64,000 nucleotides of DNA, from assembly GCA_963747535.1 (NCBI GenBank), contig CAVVFX010000023.1:186001-250000 (forward strand), written 5' to 3'. The notes beneath the pieces are model-generated. The model saw nothing but the letters and a program-made list of their open reading frames with translations. It did no database searches and was not told the DNA's origin. A program made the position numbers and the translations under genes. The DNA is from CAVVFX01 sp963747535 (GTDB lineage Bacteria > Acidobacteriota > Terriglobia > Bryobacterales > Bryobacteraceae). This document shows positions 17,765-26,827 of the stretch, piece after piece (position 1 is the first letter of the stretch; each line of letters begins with the position of its first letter).

Positions 17765-19102
17765 ATGATCAACCGCAGGCAAGTTTTGGGGGCTGCGACA
17801 TTATTCGCTGCCGGGGCTGCCACTGACGCCGAGGCTACTCCGACCTTGGCCTTGAACGGGGGCAAACCCGTTCGGGAGAAACCGCTGAAAGCCGGATATT
17901 GGGGCTCGGAGTTCTATGACGACAAAGAGCGAGCCGAGCTGCTGGACGTGCTTGAGGCGCGCTCGCCATTTCGCTGGTACGGACCGGGAGCACAGCCGAA
18001 AAAGGTACTGCAGTTCGAGAAGGAGTTTGCCGCGCGGATGGGGTCGAAGTACGCGCTCGGCGTGACCTCCGGGACGGCGGCGCTACAGTGCGCGATGGCA
18101 GCGCTCGAGATCGGGCCGGGAGACGAGGTGATCCTTCCGTCGTGGACCTGGCACTCGTGCTTCAACGCGGTAGTGCTCGCGGGAGCGCTGCCGGTGTGCG
18201 CAGAGATCGATGAGTCGTTTGACCTGGATCCGGAGGATATCGAGCGGCACATCACGCCGCAGACGAAAGTGATTCTCGCGGCGCACTTGCAGGGGAACCC
18301 TTGTCATATGGACCGCGTGATGGAGATTGCACGGAAACATAAACTGCGAGTGCTGGAGGATTGCGCGCAAAGCGTCGGGGCGAGTTACAACGGCAAGCCG
18401 CTGGGATCGATCGGCGATATCGGGATTTACAGCCTGCAGATGAATAAGACCATTACAGCGGGTGAAGGTGGCGCGGTCGTATCGTCGGACCCGGGACTGT
18501 TCGAACGGGCAGCGAGGTTCCATGACTTGGGCGGCTTGCGTGCGCCGCATGTACAAGAGCTGGGGAAAGCGCAGTTCGACTGGCTCTTCGGGACAAATTT
18601 CCGGATGAGTGAATTTACCGGCGGCGTGCTGCTTGCTCAGACGCGGAAGCTCGATCGCATCGTCGGGGCGGTGCGGTCGAACGCGGCACAGGTATATGAG
18701 GGTGTGCGCGATCTGCCGGGAATTCGCTTCCGTCGCCGGTACGATGCCCAAGGGGAGATCGGCACAGGCGTGTTCATGGACTTCGGAACGAAGGCGCGGC
18801 GGGATCAGTTTATCACGGCGATGCGTGCGGAGAATGTGCCGGCCGCGGGTCCGGGGGGATCGGTGGTGCTGCCGCTGCTGCCGCATATTATCGCGAAGAA
18901 GACGGTGAATGCTAATTGGCCGAGTTTCACAAGTGAGCGGGGACGGGCGATGCGCTATGGGCCGGAGACCTGTCCGCGTACAGTGGATGTGCTCGGACGG
19001 TTTGGAGGCGTGATGATCGACCCGAAGTACTCGCGAGCCGAGGTGGCGGATATTGTGGCGGCTATTCGGAAAGTATATCCGGAGGTGACGAAGGCAAGTT
19101 GA
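17765..19102 (+). CDS. DegT/DnrJ/EryC1-family PLP aminotransferase with Tat-like signal
   Basis: 445 residues from ATG 17765, with AGGAG 8 nt upstream. The N-terminus (NRRQVLGAATLFAAGAAT) has a twin-arginine pattern and hydrophobic stretch. The catalytic body is a fold-type I aminotransferase: ALGVTSGTAALQCAMAALEI near 100-120, the cofactor region CAQSVGASYNGKPLGSIGD and PLP lysine Lys228 (LQMNKTITAGEGGAVVS). DegT enzymes transaminate keto-sugars or inosose-type compounds, normally in the cytoplasm; export here is an inference from the signal. The substrate is not identifiable. It follows the VOC gene by 43 bp but may have its own promoter. Confidence 0.9.
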   Translation: MINRRQVLGAATLFAAGAATDAEATPTLALNGGKPVREKPLKAGYWGSEFYDDKERAELLDVLEARSPFRWYGPGAQPKKVLQFEKEFAARMGSKYALGVTSGTAALQCAMAALEIGPGDEVILPSWTWHSCFNAVVLAGALPVCAEIDESFDLDPEDIERHITPQTKVILAAHLQGNPCHMDRVMEIARKHKLRVLEDCAQSVGASYNGKPLGSIGDIGIYSLQMNKTITAGEGGAVVSSDPGLFERAARFHDLGGLRAPHVQELGKAQFDWLFGTNFRMSEFTGGVLLAQTRKLDRIVGAVRSNAAQVYEGVRDLPGIRFRRRYDAQGEIGTGVFMDFGTKARRDQFITAMRAENVPAAGPGGSVVLPLLPHIIAKKTVNANWPSFTSERGRAMRYGPETCPRTVDVLGRFGGVMIDPKYSRAEVADIVAAIRKVYPEVTKAS

Positions 19103-19138
19103 TCGCGCATCGCGACCAACTTGCCAGCCGGCTGTCGA

Positions 19139-19558
19139 TCAGACTGAGAGAAGACGATCGAAGAACGAGCGGTACCGGCGAAGCGCCAGCCGCAGATCCT
19201 CGGTCGAGACCTTATCGTCGCCCCGGGACCATTCGTGTTCCAGTTTCGCTCGCTCGTCGGCGAAAATCTTAGCGAGGCGCTGGATCGCTTCGGCGACCAA
19301 ATGATCGGCCTGTTCCACGGCCCTCTGAGGCTCGTCCACAAACGCCGTCTGGATTTCTGCCCATTGCGATCGGAAGCGTTGTCCCTCCTCTGCCGCAAAG
19401 AGTGGAGCCGCCGCTCCATCATCATGACGCTGTGCAGGCGCCGCCGGGCCATTACTAACCGGGTTAACCGGAACTTCCGCCGGCTCGGTCCGGTCCCTGT
19501 CGGCGACCTTAACAAAATCGGCGGTGGATAAATTTTGCTCGCGTACTTCGTAGTTCAT
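19139..19558 (-). CDS. Hypothetical protein, paralogue of the upstream neighbour
   Basis: 139 residues. After a variable polar N-terminus, residues about 60-139 (FRSQWAEIQTAFVDEPQRAV, EQADHLVAEAIQRLAK, STEDLRLALRRYRSFFDRLL) repeat the soluble domain of the adjacent gene. There is no signal or membrane segment. ATG 19558 overlaps the upstream stop by ATGA, so the pair is coupled. Function unknown; the all-helical domain may mediate protein contacts or dimerisation with its paralogue. Confidence 0.75.
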   Translation of the reverse strand: MNYEVREQNLSTADFVKVADRDRTEPAEVPVNPVSNGPAAPAQRHDDGAAAPLFAAEEGQRFRSQWAEIQTAFVDEPQRAVEQADHLVAEAIQRLAKIFADERAKLEHEWSRGDDKVSTEDLRLALRRYRSFFDRLLSV

Positions 19559-20106
19559 GAACGCACCTCCTCAGTGTTCCTGACATTTGTTTCCAACAGG
19601 TCTTCAAAAAGGTCTCGATAATAAACCATGGCTTTTCGAAGATCCTCGGTATTTGCTTCTCCACGTTGTGCACGCTCCGCAATCGCATGCGCAGCGCGAT
19701 AGTTGTCTACCACGTAGGGGTGATCGACCGAGATATCCGCGGCCACTTGTTCGAATTCCCCCATGGGATAGCCACGCAGTTTCATTACTTCCTGGACCAG
19801 ATGATCCCCTTCGAGCACGGCCTGTTTGGGGTCATCAACAAAGCGGGATTGTTCATTTCGCCACGCCTCGGCAAAACGTTCCCGGTCTTCGCGTGTGAGC
19901 CTGACGATGTGGTACTTTTCTACTCGCTTTTCGCGCCGTTCCAGTATGGCTTCAGCGCGGCTCCCGTGTTCTTTCAACGCATAGTCGTATTCCGGCCCAA
20001 AGCGCGTGCGGAGCTTCTGAGTACGACGCTTCATGAGCATAAACCAAGCCAGAAGGCCGACTACGACTGCACAGATTACTAAAATGATCGCTGTTGAGCT
20101 ACTCAT
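19555..20106 (-). CDS. Membrane-anchored hypothetical protein, paralogue of the next gene
   Basis: 183 residues. One N-terminal transmembrane helix (TAIILVICAVVVGLLAWFML) is followed by a basic stretch and a soluble helical domain (FAEAWRNEQSRFVDDPKQAV, EGDHLVQEVMKLRGYP, NTEDLRKAMVYYRDLFEDLL). The same domain makes up most of the following gene, so they arose by tandem duplication and one kept the anchor. It may be a membrane tether for the soluble partner; that is inference. It reads the same way as the ribosomal block but lies past its terminator. Confidence 0.78.
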   Translation of the reverse strand: MSSSTAIILVICAVVVGLLAWFMLMKRRTQKLRTRFGPEYDYALKEHGSRAEAILERREKRVEKYHIVRLTREDRERFAEAWRNEQSRFVDDPKQAVLEGDHLVQEVMKLRGYPMGEFEQVAADISVDHPYVVDNYRAAHAIAERAQRGEANTEDLRKAMVYYRDLFEDLLETNVRNTEEVRS

Positions 20107-20220
20107 AAATCTTCACCTGCTGAGCATGGTGCAGTTCGGAGTCCAAAGAGACTAAGTGGACGGTGAGACTGCTGTGTTGCGCTAATTGAAGTAAGGATAC
20201 TGCACGGCTCGGGGGGACAA

Positions 20221-20257
20221 GAAAAAAGCCGCCCGAAAGCTTTCGCTCGCGGGCGGC
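20221..20257 (-). terminator. Rho-independent terminator after rplQ
   Basis: On the minus strand an 8-bp stem (GCCGCCCG and CGGGCGGC, at 20250-20257 and 20228-20235) with a 14-nt loop is followed by a T-run (20227-20222). It lies about 30 nt past the rplQ stop and would end the long ribosomal transcript. Confidence 0.88.
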
Positions 20258-20285
20258 GGAGTTTGTGGTGATGGAGGAGGAAATG

Positions 20286-20729
20286 CTATTCGGGATTCTC
20301 TTCAGTGCCTTGCTGCTGGGACTTCAGGCGCTCTTCTCGACGCTTGGCTCTCTCGGCCGCGCGCTTGACCAGCTCCGTGCCAACCAGTTCCAGTTTGCAG
20401 AGTTCGGCGCCGTCGCCCTTGCGAAATGCCAGGCGAGTGATGCGGGTATAGCCGCCGTGACGCTGCGAGAACTTCGGTCCGATGGTGTCGAACAGCTTCT
20501 TCACCGACGCCGGAGTTTCCAGAAATGCGGCAGCCTGGCGGCGCGCATGCAGCGTATCGCGCTTGGCCAGCGTAATCATGTTGTCGACCAGCGGCTGGGC
20601 AGCCTTGGCCTTAGGCACAGTGGTAATAATGTAGTCGTTCAAAACTACGCTGGTGACAAGATTCTTCAACAGCGAGTTGCGCGCTCCAACGTCGCGCTTG
20701 AGTTTAGCGGTTCCAACACGGTGTCTCAT
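20286..20729 (-). CDS. rplQ: 50S ribosomal protein L17
   Basis: 147 residues, uninterrupted. L17 binds 23S rRNA near the exit tunnel. Family landmarks: MRHRVGTAKLKRDVGARNSL, then LVTSVVLNDYIITTVPKAK and RQAAAFLETPASVKKLFD. A charged C-terminal tail (RAKRREERLKSQQQ) extends beyond the core. The start overlaps the rpoA stop by ATGA. It is the last gene of the translation block and is followed by a clear terminator. It is one of the few genes here with no frameshift. Confidence 0.97.
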   Translation of the reverse strand: MRHRVGTAKLKRDVGARNSLLKNLVTSVVLNDYIITTVPKAKAAQPLVDNMITLAKRDTLHARRQAAAFLETPASVKKLFDTIGPKFSQRHGGYTRITRLAFRKGDGAELCKLELVGTELVKRAAERAKRREERLKSQQQGTEENPE

Positions 20730-21771
20730 TCGAACTGGTTCCCTTCTTCATCGAGGCCCGCATCGGCCGGTATGGAGCCGGGCGGCGGCGGCGGCGGAGC
20801 CACCAGGCGTCCGTGAGCATCGGGCTTCATGCCCAGCGCCAGTCCCATGCTGCCCAGAATTTCCTTGATTTCGTTCAGCGACTTGCGGCCGAAATTCTTG
20901 GTCCGCAACATCTCGGCTTCGGTCTTCTGCACCAGTTCGCCGATGGTCTGGATGTTGGCGTTCTTCAGGCAATTGTAAGAGCGAACGGAAAGCTCCAGCT
21001 CTTCCACCGAGCGGTTGAGCTGGTCGCTGACCCGGTCCAAACCGCGCTCGGACGGCTCTTCGGTGGCTTCGGGAAGTTCCTCGAAGTTGATGAAGATGGT
21101 CATGTGATCCTTGAGCAGCTTGGCGGCGTAGCCGATGGCGTCCTGCGGGGAAATGGCGCCGTTGGTCCAGACTTCGAGGGTGAGCTTGTCGTAATCGGTC
21201 ATCTGGCCGAGACGAGCGGCTTCCACGGTGAAGTTCACCTTGCGCACGGGCGAGTGGACGGAGTCGATGGGGATGTAGCCGATGGCCAGGTCTTCGTCGA
21301 AGTTCTTGTCGGCGCTGACGTAGCCGCGGCCGGTCTTGAGGCGCATCTCGATGTTGAGCTTGCCGCCTTCGCTGACCGTGGCGAGGTGCAGGTTGCGGTC
21401 GAGCACTTCCACGTCCGCGTCGGTTTCGATCTGGCCGGAGAAGACTTCGCCGGCCTGGTCGGCGACCACGCGGACGGTTTTCACGCCCTCGCCCATGATC
21501 TTGAAAGGGATCTGCTTGAGGTTGAGGATGATGTCGGTGGCGTCTTCGACCACGCCGGGGATGGGGCTGAATTCGTGCTCGACGCCCTCGATGCGGACGG
21601 CGGTGATGGCGGCGCCCTCGATGCGAGCTGAGGAGCACGCGGCGGAGCGAATTGCCGATAGTGGTGCCGAAGCCGCGCTGGAACGGCTGGGCGGTGAACA
21701 TGCCGAACCGGTCCGTCAGAGGTCTCGGTGTTGGCAACCAGACGTTTGGGTTTCTGGAAGCCTTTGAACAT
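20726..21771 (-). CDS. rpoA: RNA polymerase alpha subunit (frame broken twice)
   Basis: Alpha dimerises to nucleate RNA polymerase; its C-terminal domain contacts UP elements and activators. The N-terminal domain runs from FKGFQKPKRL through RGFGTTIGNSLRRVLLSS, and the CTD contains RSYNCLKNANIQTIGELVQK. A Pro-rich tail (PPPPPPGS) ends the protein. The frame is lost near 21720 (after NTET) and near 21622 (after LLSS); one extra base at each place restores ETLTDRFG and SLEGAAIT. The total length leaves remainder 2, as two insertions predict. No substitution damage is visible, so sequence error is likelier than a pseudogene. Confidence 0.95.
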
Positions 21772-21834
21772 AATTGGTTACCTCTATATAGACGCATGGC
21801 AACTCAAAAAAGAGTCGCCACCGCATCCCGGCTG

Positions 21835-22468
21835 TTACTTTGAATACAGCTCGACGATCAACTGCTCGTTAATCTGGATCTGCACCAGCTCGTCGCGCTG
21901 GGGCATGCTGATGATCTTGCCTTTGAGATTTTCGCGATCCACGTCCATCCAGCTCGGGCGAGGGGCATGGGCGGTGGCGTCGCGGGACGACAGGATGGTC
22001 GGATTATTCTTGCTGGACTCGCGGACGGCGACTTCGTCGCCGGGTTTGACGATGAACGAAGGGATATTGACCTTGCGGCCGTTCACCTGGATGTGGCCAT
22101 GGCGCACGACCTGCCGGGACTGGGCGCGGCTGGTGCCGAAGCCCATGCGGTAGATGACGCTGTCGAGGCGGCGCTCGAGCGTCGACTAGCATGATTTCGC
22201 CGGTGATGCCTTTAGCGTGGGCGGCCTTCTCGAAGGTGTTGCGGAACTGGGTTTCGAGCAGGCCGTAGATGCGGCTGGCCTTCTGCTTTTCGCGCAACTG
22301 CAGGCCGTAGCCGACCATTTTCGCCTTGCGATCTTTACCGTGCTGTCCGGGGACGAAGTTGCGCTTCTCGATGGCGCACTTTTCGGTGTGGCAGCGCTCG
22401 CCTTTCAGGAATAGTTTCATGCCCTCGCGCCGGCAAAGCCGGCAGACAGGGCCTATATAACGTGCCAA
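21835..22468 (-). CDS. rpsD: 30S ribosomal protein S4 (frame broken once)
   Basis: S4 nucleates 30S assembly on the 16S 5' domain and usually represses the alpha gene set. The N-terminal zinc-type motif is present (ARYIGPVCRLCRREGMKLFL and the next Cys pair). The S4 RNA-binding domain follows (VVRHGHIQVNGRKVNIPSF). The frame shifts once near 22180, between GEIMLV and LERRLDSV; removing one base joins them. A palindromic repeat sits upstream of its start in the spacer after rpsK. Confidence 0.95.
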
Positions 22469-22553
22469 GTTTTAAATTCTCCTTATCTCTGGTACGTGCG
22501 GTTTACGGCAATCGATGGCCTTCGTCCCGCTTAACTAACTTCAAAACCTTTAG

Positions 22554-22634
22554 CCACGAATGAACACGAATGAACACGAATAAGAAAAGCTCTGATCCTG
22601 GTTTTACTCGTGTTGATTCGTGTTCATTCATGGC
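22554..22634. repeat. Long palindromic repeat, copy A (rpsK-rpsD spacer)
   Basis: Two 29-nt arms (left begins CCACGAATGAACACGAATG) surround a loop of about 23 nt rich in A then T. The right arm has mismatches (GTTGATT, CATGG), not compensated in the left arm. It begins 8 nt after the rpsK stop in the direction of transcription. Confidence 0.93.
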
Positions 22635-22642
22635 CCAATGCT

Positions 22643-23052
22643 TTACACTCTTCTCTTCTTCGGCGGACGGCAGCCGTTATGCGGAATCGGCGTGGCGTCC
22701 TTGATCGTGCGGACTTCGAGGCCGGCGGTCGACAGCGCGCGCACGGCCGATTCGCGGCCCGAACCTGGGCCGCTGACCCGCACTTCCACCGCTGCGCAGC
22801 CCGCTTTCGGTCGCTTTGTTGGCGGCCGTCAGGGCGGCCTGCTGGGCGGCGAACGGAGTTCCCTTGCGCGATCCGCGGAAGCCCAGCGATCCGGCGCTCG
22901 ACCAGGAGACCACGTTGCCTTCCTGATCGGCGATGGTCACGATGGTGTTGTTGAACGTCGCCTGGATGTGCACGATGCCCGATATGGACGACGCGCTTCT
23001 CCTTCTTCTTGAAGCTCTTCTTCTTGTCGGCTTTTGCAGGTGCTTTCGCCAT
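22643..23052 (-). CDS. rpsK: 30S ribosomal protein S11 (frame broken twice)
   Basis: S11 shapes the platform that holds the mRNA 3' of the E site. The Lys-rich N-terminal extension (KAPAKADKKKSFKKKEKR) leads into HIQATFNNTIVTIADQEGN and SSAGSLGFRGSRKGTPFAAQ, and the conserved end PHNGCRPPKKRRV is present in another frame. Shifts lie near 22979 (VVHIG to IVHIQ) and 22790 (SGLRS to VEVRVSGPGSGRES); both fit one extra base. The rpsM stop is 6 bp upstream. Confidence 0.95.
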
Positions 23053-23058
23053 TAAGTC

Positions 23059-23439
23059 TTACGCCGTCGCTTTCTTCTTGTTGGCCACCGTGCCGCGGCG
23101 CGGACCCTTGCGGGTGCGGGCGTTGGTATGGGTGCGCTGGCCGCGGACCGGCAGGCCGCGGCGATGCCGCAGGCCGCGGTAGGAGCCCATCTCGATGTGA
23201 CGCTTGATGTTCATCGAGATCTCCTTGCGGAGGTCGCCTTCGACCGCGCCTTCTTCTTCGAGAATCTGACGGACGTGGTTGACTTCTTCCTCCGTCAGAT
23301 CGCCGATCTTCTTATCGAAATCGATGCCCGCCCGGTAGAGCAGCGACCTCGAACGGGTACGGCCGATGCCGTAAATGTAAGTGAGCCCGATTTCGGCCCT
23401 CTTCTTGGGCGGCAGATCCACGCCGGCAATACGTGCCAT
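23059..23439 (-). CDS. rpsM: 30S ribosomal protein S13
   Basis: 126 residues, frame intact. S13 in the 30S head contacts the P-site tRNA and the 50S bridge. Motifs: ARIAGVDLPPKKRAEIGLTY, IYGIGRTRSR, the helical LTEEEVNHVRQILEE and the basic C-terminal tail RTHTNARTRKGPRRGTVANK that reaches the tRNAs. It follows rpmJ by 9 bp, the usual rpmJ-rpsM-rpsK-rpsD-rpoA-rplQ order. Confidence 0.97.
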   Translation of the reverse strand: MARIAGVDLPPKKRAEIGLTYIYGIGRTRSRSLLYRAGIDFDKKIGDLTEEEVNHVRQILEEEGAVEGDLRKEISMNIKRHIEMGSYRGLRHRRGLPVRGQRTHTNARTRKGPRRGTVANKKKATA

Positions 23440-23448
23440 AGTTCCTCT

Positions 23449-23562
23449 TTATCCCTGCCGCTGTTTATGTTTCGGGTTGGTGCAGATCACCCGCACCACG
23501 CCTTCGCGGTGGATCACCTTGCACTTGTCGCAAATCTTTTTGACTGACGCTCGAACTTTCAT
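23449..23562 (-). CDS. rpmJ: 50S ribosomal protein L36
   Basis: 37 codons (MKVRASVKKICDKCKVIHRE to KHKQRQG). The zinc-binding C+ form is shown by CDKC plus the later Cys and His (ICTNPKH). It is a small late-assembling 50S protein. It lies between infA and rpsM, as is usual; the infA-rpmJ spacer holds palindromic repeat B. Confidence 0.96.
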   Translation of the reverse strand: MKVRASVKKICDKCKVIHREGVVRVICTNPKHKQRQG

Positions 23563-23580
23563 AAAAACCTAAAACATCTG

Positions 23581-23662
23581 GCCACGAATGAACACGAATG
23601 AACACGAACAGGAAAAATCCGGATTTTGGTTTTATTCGTGTTCATTCGTGTTCATTCGTGGC
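23581..23662. repeat. Long palindromic repeat, copy B (infA-rpmJ spacer)
   Basis: 29-nt arms in inverted orientation with near-perfect pairing; the left arm ends GAACA where other copies have GAATA. The outer end coincides with the last base of the infA stop codon, so the hairpin would begin at once after translation ends. Confidence 0.93.
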
Positions 23663-23853
23663 TAGATCTTTTTCACTATCCTTCCTCTTGTCGGATCGCT
23701 CGGGCTTAACTCAACCTCGACCCGATCGCCTTCTACCAGACGAACCCAATTTCTTTCCGCCGCGCCGGCTCCTGTGGCCAGCAGGGTTTGCCGATTCTCC
23801 AGTTCCAGCCGGTACAGCAGGCTGGGCAACTCTTCCATAACCCGGGCCGACAC
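23662..23853 (-). CDS. infA: Translation initiation factor IF-1, divergent
   Basis: 63 residues from GTG 23853, 2 bp after the map stop. The OB-fold is recognisable from VMEELPSLLYRLELENRQ and LVEGDRVEVELSPSDPTRGR. It differs from typical IF-1: the N-terminal acidic segment is about 8 residues short, and the loop usually reading HxSGKMRKxxI is here ATGAGAAERNWVRL, losing several basic residues that touch 16S rRNA. The map-infA-rpmJ position supports the call. It may be a weakened form or one of two IF-1 paralogues in this genome. Confidence 0.85.
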   Translation of the reverse strand: MSARVMEELPSLLYRLELENRQTLLATGAGAAERNWVRLVEGDRVEVELSPSDPTRGRIVKKI

Positions 23854-23855
23854 CC

Positions 23856-24629
23856 TTACGGCCGCGTCAAAACCCACGGCCCGTTCTTCGTCACCGCCAC
23901 GCAGTGTTCGAAATGGGCCGAATACGACCCGTCCTTCGTCACCGCCGTCCACTTATCCTTCAAAACCTTGGATCCGGCTTGCCCGCATTGACCATCGGCT
24001 CGATGGCCAGCACCATGCCCTCCTTCAGCCGCGGATTCTCGTTCCTCCGCTCCACATAATTGGGAACCTGCGGCTCCTCGTGAAGCTGCGTCCCGATGCC
24101 GTGCCCCACATACTCCCGCACGATCGAAAACCCGTTCTCGATCACGTGCTGCTCGACGGTGCCGCAAATATCGAACAGCCGGTTGCCGTCCCGGACCTTG
24201 TCGATCGCCAATTCCAGCGATCCCTGCGTCACCTGCATCAGCTTGCTTGGCCTGCTCGCTGATCTCGCCCACTCCCACCGTGATGGCCGAATCGCCGAAA
24301 TACCCGTCCAGCTGGACACCCGTGTCGATCGAAACGATATCGCCCGTTCTTCAAAATCCGCTTGGCGCTCGGCATCCCATGCACGATCTCGTCGTTCACC
24401 GAGGTGCACAGCGCAAACCGATAGCGCGTCCCCGGCCGCCGGCACATAATAATCCTTGAATGCCGGTTTCGCCCCGGCATCCGCCATCATCTTCAGCGCG
24501 GCGTTCTCGAGTTCCATGGTATGGACACCCTCCACGCACATCTCGCCGATCTTCTTGCAGGATCTGCCAGACCAGCAGACCGCTGCGCCGCATTTTCTCC
24601 AGCTCCGACGGCGTCTTGCGGACAATCAT
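23856..24629 (-). CDS. map: Methionine aminopeptidase (frame broken about five times)
   Basis: This type I enzyme removes initiator methionine and binds two metal ions. Recognisable pieces in three frames: IVRKTPSELEKMRRSGLLVW, IGEMCVEGVHTMELENAALK, FALCTSVNDEIVHGMPS, VSIDTGVQLDGYFGDSAIT (the metal-binding aspartates), EYVGHGIGTQLHEEPQVPNY (metal His), LAIEPMVNAGKPD (Glu) and SYSAHFEH (Glu). Shifts are near 24557, 24430, 24345, 24245 and 23970; four look like insertions and the last like a deletion, and the length divides by 3 as that predicts. Confidence 0.93.
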
Positions 24630-24639
24630 CGCCGCCTCA

Positions 24640-25330
24640 TCATGCCGGACTCTCTGTCAACCGTTGCAAAATTTTCTCGAACACCATCTCCGGAGTTCCC
24701 TGGCTGGCATCCACCTCGATCAGCCGATGGCCGGCGTTCCGGAAAAACTCAATCAGCGGCCGGGTCTGCTTCTCATACGCTTCCAGCCGTTCCCGCACCA
24801 CCGATTCGCGGTCATCGTCACGAATCACCAGCGCCTCCCATCCAGATCGCAGATTCCAGGTACGCGCGGCGGCCGGGAACTGGAGTTATACAGCGTCCCG
24901 CATGAGGGCACACCCGTCTCCCGGAGATCCGAGCAATAATTATATTGTAATCGACAACGAGATGAATCACCACCTCGTCCCGTCCCAGCTCCTTAAGGAG
25001 GCGCCATCAGATCCTCGGCCTGCTGCCGTGTCCGGGGATAACCATCCAGGATAAAACCGTTCGCGCATCGGGCTCGGCAAGCCGGCTCCGAACCAGCTCA
25101 TTCACCAATTCGTCCGGCACCAGCGAGCCGGCTTGCATCACGGCTTCGATGGCCTTACCGATGTCATCTCCGCGCTGGATATGCTCCCGAAGCATATCGC
25201 CGGTCGAAATCTGCGGGATCCCCAGACAGTCCACCAGGAACTTCGACTGCGTTCCCTTCCCCGAACCCGGAGAACCGAACAGCACCACAGCTTTCCCGGC
25301 CAGCGGTCCGGAGCCCGAACTGCGCTCCAC
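24640..25330 (-). CDS. adk: Adenylate kinase (frame broken about four times)
   Basis: It interconverts ATP plus AMP and two ADP. The P-loop FGSPGSGKGTQ and AMP-site ISTGDMLR lie near the N-terminus in one frame; GFILDGYPRTRQQAEDL, DYNIIIARISGRRVCP and LYNSSSRPPRVPG continue in others, and the end (VIRDDDRESVVRERLEAY) in another. Inferred indels: a missing base near 25059, an extra base near 25000, and missing bases near 24918 and 24838. The LID keeps a Cys/His pair (VCPHCGTLY). The start GTG 25330 is uncertain; a 60-bp gap separates it from secY. Confidence 0.92.
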
Positions 25331-25390
25331 AGACGTGGTCTGGCCAGCACTAATCCCGGCGCCGATATCCCGACGCGGCGCCAGCTGGCA

Positions 25391-26797
25391 TCAGAACGAA
25401 CTCCGGCTTCCGCGAATACGGCCGGCTCGCGGCGTGAAGCCTTCGTAATGGCGCATGATGAACTGGGCTTCGATCTGGTTGATGGTATCCATGGCCACGC
25501 CCACCACGATCAGCAGCGAAGTGCCGCCGAAATAAAACTGCACGTTCAGACCTTCCAGCAGGAATCGCGGGAAATGCGCGTCGATGAAGTTGCCGACCAG
25601 CGGCAGATGCTGCAGGTGGATGCCGGAAATCATGATGTCCGGGATCAGGCAGAGGATCGCCAGATAGATGCCGCCCACCACCGTGATCTTGGTCAGGATC
25701 GTTGTTCATGTAGTCGGCGGTATTGCGTCCCGGACGGATGCCCGGGATGAATCCGCCGTACTTGCGCATGTTGTCGGCCGCTTCATTGGGGTTGAAGATG
25801 ATCGACACGTAGAAGAAGCAGAAGAAAATGATTCCCGCCACGAACAGCAGTACATAGAGCGGCTCGCCGTGCCGGATCGACGTCAGCGTAGCGCTGAGCC
25901 AGGCGCTGTTCTTTACAAACGGCAGACTGGCAGCGTCTGCGGGAACGCCAGGATCGAGGAAGCGAAGATCACCGGGATCACGCCGCCGGCATTGACTTTC
26001 AGCGGCATGTGGGTGGACTGGCCGCCCATCACGCGGCGTCCGACCACGCGCTTGGCGTACTGCACCGGAATGCGCCGCTCGCCGCGTTCCACCAGTCACG
26101 ATGAACGCCACCACCGCGACCATCATGACCAGGATCACCAGCAAGTGCGAGGACGCTCCACTCGATGGAGTGATGAAGACGTTGGAATAGATGTTGCCGA
26201 TGGCGCCCGGCAAGCCGACCACGATGCCGGTGAAGATGATCAGCGACATGCCGTTGCCGATGCCGCGTTCGCTGATCTGTTCGCCCAGCCACATGATGAA
26301 CGCCGTGCCGGTGGTCAGCGAGAGGATGGTCATCAAGATGAAACCGAAGCCGGGGTTCTTGACCAGTCCGTCCGGCATCGCTTGCAGGCCGGTGGCGATG
26401 CCGAAGGACTGCATCAGCGCCAGGATCACGGTCAGGTAGCGGGTCCACTGGGTGATCTTGCGGCGGCCGAGTTCGCCTTCCTTCTGCAGCTTTTCGAGCG
26501 TGGGGACGACCACCGTCAGCAACTGCAGGATGATCGACGCCGTGATGTACGGCATGATGCCCGAGCGCAAACACGCTGAGCCGGCGGATGTTGCCGCCGG
26601 CGAACATGTCGAAGAAGCCGAAGATCGCCACCCGACATGCGGCTCAGGAAATCCTGCCACTTGATAACATCGATTCCGGGGGTGGGGATAAAACTGCCCA
26701 GCCGGTACACGGCCAGCAACGCGAGCGTGAACAGCACGCGCTTCCGGAGATCCGGGATGCGGAAAACATTGGCGATCGCTTCGAACAGCTTGTTCAC
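25391..26797 (-). CDS. secY: Protein translocase subunit SecY (frame broken about five times)
   Basis: The channel of the Sec translocon, with ten transmembrane helices. Pieces seen in order: FRIPDLRKRVLFTLALLAVYRLG, GFFDMFAGGNIRRLSVFALG, IMPYITASIILQLLTVVVP, NGMSLIIFTGIVVGLPGAI, ERGERRIPVQYAKRVVGRR, ADNMRKYGGFIPGIRPGRNT, ILTKITVVGGIYLAILCLIP and SLLIVVGVAMDTINQIEAQF. Shifts near 26631, 26560, 26096, 25930 and 25703: four insertions and one deletion, consistent with a total length divisible by 3. It lies between rplO and adk, the standard spc order. Confidence 0.94.
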
Positions 26798-26827
26798 TTG
26801 ATCACTCTCTTCTGGCGGACCGCCTGG

